Assembly: GCA_948470475.1 (NCBI GenBank)
Contig: OX419339.1
Coordinates: 12,630,863-12,694,862 of the forward strand
Direction of reading: 5' to 3'
DNA length: 64,000 nucleotides
Source: Galaxea fascicularis
Taxonomy: Eukaryota > Cnidaria > Anthozoa > Scleractinia > Euphylliidae
In this document: piece by piece, positions 47,336-59,988 of the stretch
How positions within the stretch are numbered: position 1 is the stretch's first letter
Layout: each line of letters begins with the position of its first letter
Notes under the pieces: model-generated
Told to the model about the DNA's origin: nothing
Databases searched by the model: none
Seen by the model: only the letters and a program-made list of their open reading frames with translations
Position numbers and translations under genes: made by a program

Positions 47336-49718
47336 GTAAGGACAGTGTTTTTACGCGGTTTTCTTAACACCCATCATGCCGCGTACTTCCGTCAGCTTTT
47401 CCCAGTGACCATATTGATTCTACGGCGAAGCTTTCGAAACTTTCTAAGTTTTTCTTTCATTTGTACTGTCATGTCCGCAGAAAATGTGCAGTTGGCTATC
47501 AGACGAAATATAGAATTAGCGTTTGTCAAGAATGCGAAAATAGAGTTCAAGGGGGATCGATCTGAGCCTCGAATTTTGGTGAGTACAATAAGCTTAATGT
47601 TTTATCAATGATCTTACTATTAACGTTTTGATCCGAGAGAAGAAGTCGTTCTGGAATCTCGAGGTTAACCTTATGGAAGAACACACGTGGAAGTTTTGGT
47701 GCCCGCGTTTAGTGTATACCTGTACGACTACATGTGTTTGGGCTAGGAGTCTTTGCTCCACACAGTTTTGTTGTGTCAAAACATTCCTGTACCCGAATTG
47801 TTTCACCAAACAAAACAGGTAACACTGTGAAACTTTTCTTCGCCGTCGACCGATTACAGAAAAATGATGGAAAAGCTGCTGGAATAACTGCAATTCTTAT
47901 TTCAACAGTTGTTTTGGGTTGCGTTTACACTGGGATTATCGTGTCTTTAAGATGCGATCGTCAAGTCTAATCTCTTCAATATTACGAGAGACTGCATGGT
48001 TTTGGGTGTGTTGGAGTTTTCTACTCTGATTTCATGTTCATACCTTTGGAAAGTGAAACGTAACTCCTTGCTTATGTTACAGGCATTTATTTGTACTTAT
48101 ATATGATCAAGTTCATGTCTGCCTTGACTCTTACAATAAAAAAAGCAAGTAGTTAAATTGCTGATGTTTGCGTATTTGATTTGCTGGCCGATCATCGAAT
48201 TTCAATACCGCACCATACCGCACTGTAATAATATTGCACTGAAAAGTGCCAAATTAAATTATGTATCTTTAATTCTTTTAAGAATATTGAAAGACGCGCT
48301 GTGTCAGTGGGCACAAATTACGAGATCTAACTTGATCATAAGTAAATCTTTCGAGATAAATATCGTTAATTACATGTAGTCAAGTGTAATTTTTTTATTT
48401 CCAAACTTCTTTGAGGTGTGCTATAAAATTAATGTTTTGGATCTTCATGCAAGGAATAGCATATCTAAGAATGTGCTTAAAGTTTCTTTTTTCTGTTATG
48501 TTGTAATAATAAGACCCCGGAAGGGCAGAATGCAGATCAGTGCCTTTTATAAAACATGCCTGAGTAATTAACGTAAAATTGTATATAAATATTAATACAA
48601 TGTATGTCAGGGGGAGCTTGGCTCTAACTTGGCTCACATAGAGAGGGAGAGAGAGAGATTTTCAAAATATCAAATCCATGCAGAGTTTAAGACAAGTTGA
48701 ATTGTCAAATGAAGACTGATCATCACAGCTGTGAATGCAATTACATATTGCAATTGTATAAAGAAGCCTGAAAACAAATTCAGGACTTCAACGGGGTTTG
48801 AACCCGTCACCTCGCGATACTGGTACGATGCTCTAACCAACTGAGCTATAAAGCCACTGATGTTGGGAGCAGGTCAATTTTTTGGTTTATATGTTCCTGT
48901 GAAAGTGAAGAGTGCGAGTGATGTATATATGAAACAAATCATATGAATTGCGGAAATGAAATCAAATAAAGTGAATAGGCCCTAAAAAGCAGTTGTGAAC
49001 GCAATTGCATATACGTTCACAACTGCGAGGATCAGTCTTCATTTGATTTCATTTCCACAGTTCATATGATTTATTTCATATATATATATCACTCACAAAT
49101 TGAATCGTGTAGAACTCGGAAAATAATTATCCCTCAGAACGTTTACAGGAAAGAAAGTTACTCTTCCATCAAAAGTAGAAATTTTTGATTGACGTAGGAG
49201 GATAAAATAAGGGTTAGGGGTGAAGGAAAGTGCGTGAAGACCTAATTATGATACAAAACATGTACAACAACAACAAAACATAAATACAGTGTACATAAAG
49301 TTATTTATTATAATCCCTGTAATTGTATAATACATGCATATCCCACAAAGTGCCAGTTTGACAGAGCTAAATTTATTAAAACTATAATACATTAAAGATA
49401 AAATAGATAAATACTAAAAAGAAAGAATTAGAAGCTAAAACTGAAGATACAGCTGTTTACAATATATAATCGTAAAAAGCACAAAGATCGAATGGTGCTG
49501 ACAATGCCTAATGAGGCAATGCTGTCCATGTCTAAGCCCTTGGATACATTTAGGTCCACTGCAGATCAAGTATATGTCTGTTTTTAAGGCCTATTCACTT
49601 ACGTGGTGTTTTTCTGCACCCTATCAGATGCCCTGATTAGAGTACTGGTACTAGTTTTTGGGTGAAGATGTTGTTAACCCTTTCACCCCTAAGGGGTTCT
49701 CCATTGATGAGTAAAATT

Positions 49719-49749
<31 letters not shown>

Positions 49750-52700
49750 GGGAGTGGTCAAAACTATTTCACAACCTCGGGACCCACCATATTGAATAAA
49801 GGTGCCTGCCTCTGCTTATACCCCCCCACCCTTGTAACGAGACCCTTCCTTTCCTTTATAGCCCCCCTACCTTGAATGACCCATGGTGCCCTCTATAGCC
49901 CCCCTCCCCTTAATTAGAGACCCATGGTGTGTCCTATAGCCCCACCTCCCCTTAAATAGAGACCCATGCTGTCTCCTATAGCCCCACCTCCCCTTACTTG
50001 GAGACCTATGGTGTCTCCTATAGCCCCCCTCCCTTTAAATGTAGACCCATGGTGTCTACTATAGCCCCACCTCCCCTTACTTGGAGACCTATGGTGTCTC
50101 CTATAGCCCCCCTCCCTTTAAATGGAGACACATGGTGTCTACTATAGCCCCACCTCTCCTTACTTGGGACCTATGATGTCTCCTATAGCCCCACCTCCCC
50201 TTAAATAGAGACCCATGGTGTCTCCTATAGCCCCACCTCCCCTTACTTGGAGACCTATGGTGTCTCCTATAGCCCCACCTCCCCTTAAATAGAGACCCAT
50301 GGTGTCTCCTATAGCCCCACCTCCCCTTACTTGGAGACCTATGGTGTCTCCTATAGCCCCCCTCCCTTTAAATGGAGACCCATAGTGTCTACTATAGCCC
50401 CTCCTCCCCTTACTTGGAGACCCATGGTGTCTCCTATAACCCCACCTCCCCTTAATTGGAGGCCCATGGTGCCCTTTATAGCCCCGCTCCCCTTAAATGG
50501 AGATCCATGGTGTCTCCTATAGCCCCCCCCCCCTCTTCTCCCCCTCCTACACCGCTTGTCACATTGTTTATTTGTCACAAAATTGGGTTTTATGCATACT
50601 TCACTTGGTTAACAGAATTTTCATGTTTGAGATTCTTTGTTAAATAATGTTTGAATCTTACTTACAAGCACTGCCAACCATTTTTTGGGGGGAAGGTAAG
50701 TGGAAACTTTTTTTCCAGCCGTTCGATGCTGTCTGGTTGAGCCCAAAATTGGCGGCCAACTTGGTGCGGCTAAAACGGCGTTGTAACGTCACTCATTGCA
50801 TCACTCTTGTGCCGCACTCAAACTTAAAGCCGAAAAGAATATTTGCAGAAGGACCGTACAATTTAAGTTCAAAGGTAACAGACAGCAAGCGACAATTGCC
50901 TTTCAAACTTTATCCTTCTTATGGCACTCAATGTATTGAAGTATATTTATTGTTTTTATGTTATAAATGTTTTACCTTTAATTTTTACTCCGAAATCTTG
51001 AACTGAACAAATTTATTGATTAATTGTCATAAGGAAAATTTTGTGAGGCTTCAATTTGCTATTTTTTTGGGAATAGCCTGAGGTGATAAGCAAACTTTCC
51101 CATCGGCGGTCTTCTCAGGCATTTTGTCTCGCAAATTTTTGCCTTTCTCTGAAAAACAAGCGTGTCAATTGATCACGATGAAGATTTCTTGATGAAAGAA
51201 TTAAGTCTGACTATTCTTGGTTTTCAGTCACGCTGTGGCTATATAGCCGGCAACCGGCCAAGGTGTTAAAAACACTAAATGGCCGGCAGTCCGAGATTTT
51301 TCTAAAAATTGTCGAATCAAAGAATCCTGGCTAATCCAAACCATCGTATGTCTATTAGGAAAAGTCAAGCGATCCTGACATGATTTTTAGATGTCAAGTC
51401 TAGCGCTTGCTTTATGCTGGGCTTATATTGGGGGAACCGTATTTCGTGACACTTGAAATTTTTTTTCAGGTCAACTGCCGTCCAAGATGTACCCTGGGTG
51501 CCAGAGGGTTTTTTTTTTCGTAGCGAAGCTGCGATTGTGAGCACATCGCGGCTTCGCCGCTCACAATCGCAGCTTCGCTACGAAAAAAAAAACCCTCTGG
51601 CACCCAGGGTATCCAAGATGTTAAAAACCCTATGATCGGCAGTCCGATAAAAATTGCAAGATCGAAGAATTCCAGTCATTTTAAACTGTCAAAGATCAGC
51701 CATCTATGCAACCGGTTTTGTAGGATTTATCCATCATTTGTACTGTTGTACTCTCTTAGTCATGAGTCGACAGATGTTCGTGACAATGTTATGCAGAAGC
51801 AAGGCTTGACAAGCGACTTTTGATGTCATCAGCTTGAACTTTCACACATCCCTTCCTTTGAAAACTGGCTGAAAATCTCCACGAGTTCGATCTGTTAAAG
51901 TCTGCTGCTTCTGGAGCTAGAAATACTCTTCAGCGCTATCATATCGAGGTCTATCGACGTTCTGATGAAGAGAAATTATCGGACTGCCGGTCATTTAGTG
52001 TTTTTAACACCTTGGCCGACAGTCGACCTAAAGTGTCACAAATCACGGTTCGTCTAATAAGCTCAGCAAAAAGCAAGCGCTGGACTTGACATCTAAAAAT
52101 CATTTCAGGATCGCTTGACCTTTCCTAATTGACATACGATGGTTTGGATTAGCCAGGATTCTTTGATTCGACAATTTTTAGAATCTCGCACTGCCGGCTA
52201 TTTAGTGTTTTGGCCGGCAGTCGACCTGAAAAAAATTTCAAGTGTCACAAATTACGGTTCCTACGATAAGCCCAGCAAAAAGCAAGCGCTGGACTTGAAT
52301 CTAGTTCCTGAAACGTTCGGAGCCCACACAGAAGACTGACACAAATTTGTAGAAATTATTTTATTCTCTTGCATATTTGCATCTTGCTCGCTGAGTTCCT
52401 ATTTAGAAGAATGTGTAAGAGTGTTAATGACAGAGGAGAGCAGCAAAAAATCCTCAGTCAGTCGAGTATTACTCGTATAGTTACGTCTTGGGAATCGGTT
52501 CCTTTATTTGGTTTAGACAGCAGCCACTTCTGTTGTTGAGCTCTTGCAAGCCGCTCTTTGAGGTTTTTAGTAGTTCCACTAGTTGGTAGGGAATGGAGGT
52601 CTCTCAGTTCGTTCTCGGCCACAGCACGTCGATCCATTGTCTTTATCTCTTTACCTACTACGACATGACATTCACTGGAATGTTCCATGATTATGGAAAG

Positions 52701-55700
52701 CAGGTCATACTTACCCCAGTCGTTCTCCATGGACAGCCTTCTTCGCCACAGTCTGTCAGTGTCTCTGTTAATCTTGTTACTGTTTCATTGTGAAGTTTAT
52801 CGGGAGATAATTCGTCCCTCAGGGAAATAAGGATCTTCCGTCTTTCCTTTGCTTTTTCCTTTTCTGACAGTTTTATAATTTCCTCTTGGAAACCCTCTCT
52901 GGGACAGGGAAACACAAATTGAAAATCAAGCATATCCTTTTCCGTAAAACCATGCCTGTTCGTAAATATAACCTCGCCGAGAGCCTTTGACGGCAAAAAG
53001 TAGTCCATTTCTCCATAACTCCCTTCATCCACCGGGATTACCGTAAAAAGGTTGAGACTAGTAAGTTTGGTTCACAGTATCTTAAAGATACTATAGAAAA
53101 GTAATAAAGGAACAATATGCCAAAGTCTCAGGGCTGTGCGATATCCCGTACTCGAGTTATTCGGTAAAATGTAGCACTCAAAATTATAGAGTTCAGTATT
53201 TGTTGTCCCTCTGGAGGGCACAAATATGACGGCCGGAAACGAGTAAAAACATCTGGAAGTTACTTTAACTTCTTCTCGCTGTTGAGCTTGCAAATATTCA
53301 CATCGACGCTTCTCTTGTCATGTTGGCTTTTCAGACCTCAAAAACACGCGGTGAATCGACGTTTTCATGCACATATGACATGCTTGTGAGCGGCCATCTT
53401 TGTCGCGCACTGTGAAAAAAGTAAAAAATTCAAGCTGCTCTGTCTTCAAAACAAAGCATGCTACCGAGCTGAAAACATGCAAGCAGATACATTGTAAAAT
53501 GTCTTTAAAGTGACGAAGATAAAAAAGGTTTACTCTTGAATTTTAGTTTTTATGACGTCACGTGAAAACCAAAAGCCTCATATTCTTCAAAAGCCTCTCC
53601 TGTTTTAGATACGTAGGGGTATCTAAATATCATTACTCCCAGTGGTCCGTTGATCTTTTTCCACGATTGCTAAAAAGAAAACGATTGCCGCATTGTTATG
53701 GATCGATTATAGTTTCAGTCTTTCCCCAAACACTGGTCGGTAATTTTCCTTACATGTAAAAGTGATGTTCCCTTCTTGTCATCTCTACTCAAACAAAGCA
53801 ACCCCTGGAGCCAGAACGCCGCCTGACACTCTAGACTGACAGTGACCAGTAACACGAAAACAACACAACCAAGCAGTTGATCGCACGGTATCAGCTCGAT
53901 CCACTTCATCGATCGATCGAGGAAAACATGGCCTCTTCTCCAGAATTTAAATGCAATCACTGTCACCGTTTAACCGGGGAAACAACGTGTCCGTTGTGTG
54001 GCAGTGTATGCAGGAAAAGGAAAGGGATTCAGCTTGTGCAGGATGCACTTAGGTGGCCCTCTGCTCGAGAAAAGGCTGTGAAGTCCGAAATACCGAATCA
54101 ACCCACGAGTCTCGTAAAGAATTGTCCCCAATGGAAAGAAAGAATTGTGGCGCTAGTTACTAAGTATAACAACTGCTAACAACCGGCACTTCACTTACAA
54201 AGAAATGGAGACGGAGATCACAGAGAGAGATTTTAAGAACAGTTTGGAGGATGCTGAACGCCGTGACATTTCTAGATCAAGAAAATTTTGATCAAATCTA
54301 AAGTATACTCCCGTGTAAATACTCAGCTGAGAGAAAACTCGACTGAAAACTTCCACGCGCTGGCGTGCGTTGGTCTGGCTCAGTGGAAACTAGGGAAATC
54401 AGGCTGTCTAAATATGCAAAGCGTCGGATTTTTTTGCTTCCTAATGTATTATGTTAATAAGAGGGAAATTTCTAACAAATGTATTAGGTTAAAGCTTTAA
54501 TACAGCATCTTACAACAGATTTTAGGATAACGTATGTGGGATGAGATTTCACAAGCTTTAAAATACAAAAGAACATTTTCACCGCCAAAATCTTGCTGGT
54601 AAATCACAGCGTCATCTTTTGCCGGGCCGGATATTGCAGCGAAACGTTAACACTTTAATAAAGGAGTCATTGTTGTTATGTGGCCCCATGCCACCCTGTA
54701 ACATATGGAAGCTACAACAAGCAAGGAAAATGACCGGGATTTCAAAATCGCCTTATGGTAAAATATGAAATAAATGAAACGTTCTATTATTGTAGCGATT
54801 AGGTAATAGCTCATACATATCTTGGGCTGGGATTAAATGATACATGTAGATCTTAATTCTTTGAGATGTAGCAACTCTCGAAGTCTCTCACTTCTCATTT
54901 CCGGTTTTGATTTGAAGCGTCTTCAAAACTACAAATTGAAGAACATAACACGTGAAGAAAGGTGTGAGGATCGAGATTTAAAAAGGAATCTCCTCATATA
55001 AGAAAACTGAAAAAGTAACTCTTCAACTCCATCTCTTGCCTTTCACCCTCCACCATGTCGAAACGTCATGTACTTTGATTCAAAAACCGAGGTTTTTTCG
55101 GTTTTGCGAGAAGTGACATGGCAATCGCAGAACTGGACTGATCGATTGCCCCCTGGGACATCCAGGTCTGACCGAGCTGGGTGTTCACCAAGTTTTTCGA
55201 AGCAATCACATGGCTACATCAAGACAAAATTTGCAGTTTATTTGCAATCAATGCCACCGAGTGCCGGATGAAACCACTTGTTCGTCGTGCGGAATTCCAT
55301 GTAGGAAAAGGAGAAGTACACCACTTGTGCAGGACGTCCTAAAATGGCCCTCCACTGCTAGCAAAGGGCCGAAATCTAGCGTGCCGAAACAACTTGCAAG
55401 CTTGGTGAAGAAATGCAAATGAACCTTTTTGGCTAACTAGACGAACCAGAGTTAACAGTAAAACATTCTACAAAAGCCTTGCACCTTTCAAGTGCTTCAA
55501 AAAAGAACAAAAATGACGGCTAACACAAACATGGTTTATGATCGTGCAAGCCCATCACTTTCTTTACTGTGACAATTCACAGTTCATTGGCACTTCATTT
55601 TGAGTACAGGGCACCTCGCATTTTTCACCTCCCCCCTCCTTGTTTTGGAGACCCATGGTCTCTCACCTATCCCCCCCACCAGGCCTGGGAGACCCATAGT

Positions 55701-58700
55701 CTCTCACCTATCCCCCCACCTAGACTTGGAGACCCATAGCCTCTCACCTATCCCCCCACCTAGACTGGGAGACCCATAGCCTCTCACCTATCCCCCCACC
55801 TAGACTGGAAGACCCATGGCCTCTCACCTATCCCCCCACCTAGACTGGAAGACCCATGGTCTCTCACCTATCCCCCCACCTAGCCTGGGAGACCCATAGC
55901 CTCTCACCTATCCCCCCACCTAGACTGGGAGACCCATAGCCTCTCACCTATCCCCCCACCTAGACTGGGAGACCCATGGCCTCTCACCTATCCCCCCACC
56001 TAGCCTGGGAGACCCATGGCCTCTCACCTATCCCCCCACCTAGACTGGGAGACCCATGGTCTCTCACCTATCCCCCCACCTAGCCTGGGAGACCCATGGC
56101 CTCTCACCTATCCCCCCACCTAGCCTGGGAGACCCATGGCCTCTCACCTATCCCCCCACCTAGCCTGGGAGACCCATGGCCTCTCACCTATCCCCCCACC
56201 TAGCCTGGGAGACCCATGGCCTCTCACCTATCCCCCCACCTAGCCTGGGAGACCCATGGCCTCTCACCTATCCCCCCACCTAGCCTGGGAGACCCATGGT
56301 CTCTCACCTATCCCCCCACCTAGCCTGGGAGACCCATAGTCTCTCACCTATCCCCCCACCTAGCCTGGGAGACCCATAGCCTCTCACCTATCCCCCCACC
56401 TAGACTGGGGGACCCATGGTCTCTCACCTATCCCCCCACCTAGACTGGGAGACCCATGGCCTCTCACCTATCCCCCCACCTAGCCTGGGAGACCCATGGT
56501 CTCTCACCTATCCCCCCACCTAGCCTGGGAGACCCATGGTCTCTCACCTATCCCCCCACCTAGCCTGGGAGACCCATGGCCTCTCACCTATCCCCCCACC
56601 TAGACTGGAAGACCCATGGCCTCTCACCTATCCCCCCCACCTAGCCTGGGAGACCCATGGTCTCTCACCTATCCCCCCACCTAGCCTGGGAGACCCATGG
56701 CCTCTCACCTATCCCCCCACCTAGCCTGGGAGACCCATGGTCTCTCACCTATCCCCCCACCTAGCCTAGGAGACCCATGGTCTCTCACCTATCCCCCCAC
56801 CTAGCCTGGGAGACCCGTAGCCTCTCACCTATCCCCCCACCTAGACTGGAAGACCCATGGCCTCTCACTTATCCCCCCACCTAGCCTGGGAGACCCATGG
56901 TCTCTCACCTATCCCCCCACCTAGCCTGGGAGACCCATAGCCTCTCACCTATCCCCCCACCTAGACTGGAAGACCCATGGCCTCTCACCTATCCCCCCAC
57001 CTAGCCTAGGAGACCCATGGTCTCTCACCTATCCCCCCACCTAGCCTAGGAGACCCATGGTCTCTCACCTATCCCCCCACCTAGACTGGGAGACCCATAG
57101 CCTCTCACCTATCCCCCCACCTAGACTGGAAGACCCATGGCCTCTCACTTATCCCCCCACCTAGCCTGGGAGACCCATGGCCTCTCACCTATCCCCCCAC
57201 CTAGACTGGGAGACCCATGGTCTCTCACCTATCCCCCCACCTAGCCTGGGAGACCCATGGTCTCTCACCTATCCCCCCACCAAGCCTGGGAGACCCATGG
57301 TCTCTCACCTATCCCCCCACCTAGCCTGGGAGACCCATGGTCTCTCACCTATCCCCCCCACCTAGCCTGGGAGACCCATAGCCTCTCACCTATCCCCCCA
57401 CCTAGACTGGAAGACCCATGGCCTCTCACTTATCCCCCCACCTAGCCTGGGAGACCCATGGCCTCTCACCTATCCCCCCACCTAGACTGGGAGACCCATG
57501 GTCTCTCACCTATCCCCCCACCTAGCCTGGGAGACCCATGGTCTCTCACCTATCCCCCCACCAAGCCTGGGAGACCCATGGTCTCTCACCTATCCCCCCA
57601 CCTAGCCTGGGAGACCCATGGTCTCTCACCTATCCCCCCACCTAGCCTGGGAGACCCATGGCCTCTCACCTATCCCCCCACCTAGCCTGGGAGACCCATG
57701 GTCTCTCACCTATCCCCCCCACCTAGCCTGGGAGACCCATGGCCTCTCACCTATCCCCCCACCTAGACTGGAAGACCCATGGCCTCTCACCTATCCCCCC
57801 ACCTAGCCTGGGAGACCCATGGTCTCTCACCTATCCCCCCACCTAGCCTGGGAGACCCATGGTCTCTCACCTATCCCCCCACCTAGCCTGGGAGACCCAT
57901 GGTCTCTCACCTATCCCCCCACCTAGCCTGGGAGACCCATGGTCTCTCACCTATCCCCCCACCTAGCCTGGGAGACCCATGGTCTCTCACCTATCCCCCC
58001 CACCTAGCCTGGGAGACCCATGGCCTCTCACCTATCCCCCCACCTAGACTGGAAGACCCATGGCCTCTCACCTATCCCCCCACCTAGCCTGGGAGACCCA
58101 TGGTCTCTCACCTATCCCCCCACCTAGCCTGGGAGACCCATGGTCTCTCACCTATCCCCCCACCTAGCCTGGGAGACCCATGGTCTCTCACCTATCCCCC
58201 CACCTAGCCTGGGAGACCCATGGTCTCTCACCTATCCCCCCACCTAGCCTAGGAGACCCATGGTCTCTTCCCTACCCCACCCCCTCAAAAGTGGGTCCCT
58301 AGCATGTAAAGTAGTTTTGACCAGTTCCCTAAGTGCCATTTGACACTCTCAGGACGGAAAGGGTTAAGATGGGTATCCTGTGATGGCTGAGCACCCCATG
58401 CAGTGAAATAATAGCTGGTTAGCCTGTTAAGCTGGTTAGCCTTTCATAGACAAGCATCCCATGTGAGGCTTAGGTATCCAGCATTGATACGTGTGATTAC
58501 TATACACTGTGCATGGTTGTCACTGGGATTTTAAGTAGATGGATGAATGGTTTGAAGTACAGTGGCTACACAGATGTGATTTCCTGCATTCTGAGGCAAA
58601 CATAACCAGTGCAGTGGTCTGAAAGCTGGAAATCACCTGTAGGCAGCTACTGCCTCGCAATGCTGAGAATTGTGATATGAGTTAATCATGCATGGTCAGC

Positions 58701-59949
58701 CACAACATGTCAGGGTTTCTATCCTTCTATCCTTATGGTGTCCAACCTATCTACATATAAACAATTTCTCTGGCAGTTTCTGAGAAGAAATTCAATGTTT
58801 TGAAGGCTAAATCCTGTTTCACAGTCTGCAGTGCAAATAGGCAACATCCTAATTGCAACTTACAAAAGCAAGTTTGAGAAGATTTGGAAATGAATATCCT
58901 TGTGAAACTTGTGTAATAATACAAGTACTTTGGCTTATAATTATACCTCCATAGGGCATAATACATACATGTATCAGGGTTCGAAACTGTGACTCACTGG
59001 TTGCCATTGCAACCAGAAATTTAGCACTGGTGACTAGTTTTTTGGTACTGGTGGCCAAAATTTTTTATTTGGCAACCAGATTTTTCTTTCTTGTTGCAAT
59101 GCAGCTGGCCAATGGATTAAAAAGTTAATTTTGAGTCCTGCATGTATGTTGTGTTTGAAGAACCAATGAAGATTAAAGGCTTCAGTTCCCTCCCAAATTT
59201 TAAAGCTGGAAGATTTGGTTGTCCAGCAAAAAATTGGTCAACTATTAATTTTAAAAATGTCCATTTGGCTCCTGACATCTTCATGACTTTGTGCCATTAA
59301 GGGTTTAATTTATTGATGTGGTTTTCAAAGTATCATTTCATTTTTTGTGGGAATCCCTCAAGCCTGTATCCTGGCAAGACCACTATGTAAATTATCGTTA
59401 ATTTCTGTTTTGTTATTTTTGTTTTCAGAAAAATATCAACTACGAATAACTGACTAACCTATGTTTTGAATTTCAGGCCCTCTCTGCACATAGGTTCTAT
59501 GTCCTTACCTGTTCCAAGAATGGATGTAAGGTAGCAATCTAACATAAAGTTATTATTGACACTTTTTGCGGTGCAGATTAATGAAACCTCTTTATTCAAA
59601 CTGAGCGTTTATATACCTTTATACTCTGAACCTTGCCGCAGTTGTTCAAAGAGTGGATAACTCTATCCAGTGGATAAACTAATTGGGTATTTGAACTGAT
59701 ACATTTTATCCACTGGATAGCACATACCGGTAATCCCCTGGAGAGAGTCATCTGCTTTACGAACAGCTGAGGCCTTAATCTGCATTGCAAAGGGCCAGCA
59801 ACCTGTATTGACTGTTGCAAATGAATAAGATAACTAAGATAGTATGTGCGGTCTGATTGGCCGAGAGGCGTGTTTGCATGAGAGTATGTAAACATGGTTG
59901 TGTGACGCATTGTAGTTTTTAGAGGAAGTTATTTTATAAAAGTAATAGA

Positions 59950-59988
<39 letters not shown>

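Noticed and set aside
48784..48855. Functional tRNA-Thr gene
   Set aside because: U33 is missing, the anticodon stem is weakened, and the flanks are repeated in SINE fashion; a SINE head is more likely.
50331..50647. Proline- and tryptophan-rich repeat ORFs on both strands of the 42-bp array
   Set aside because: They are translations of a non-coding tandem repeat; the frame is kept because 42 is a multiple of three.
52691..52730. A 40-base intron (GTAAGT...TTCCAG) joining the two halves of the SAP-like remnant
   Set aside because: It is too short for an animal intron, and the join would place TGA in frame.
56536..58087. Repeated METHGLSPIPPP-type ORFs in the 40-bp array
   Set aside because: The unit length is not a multiple of three, so reading frames rotate and hit TAG regularly. 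Identical ORFs 281 bases apart reflect the higher-order repeat, not genes.
55626..58270. CRISPR array
   Set aside because: There are no unique spacers between direct repeats; the units are contiguous near-identical tandem copies in a eukaryotic intron.
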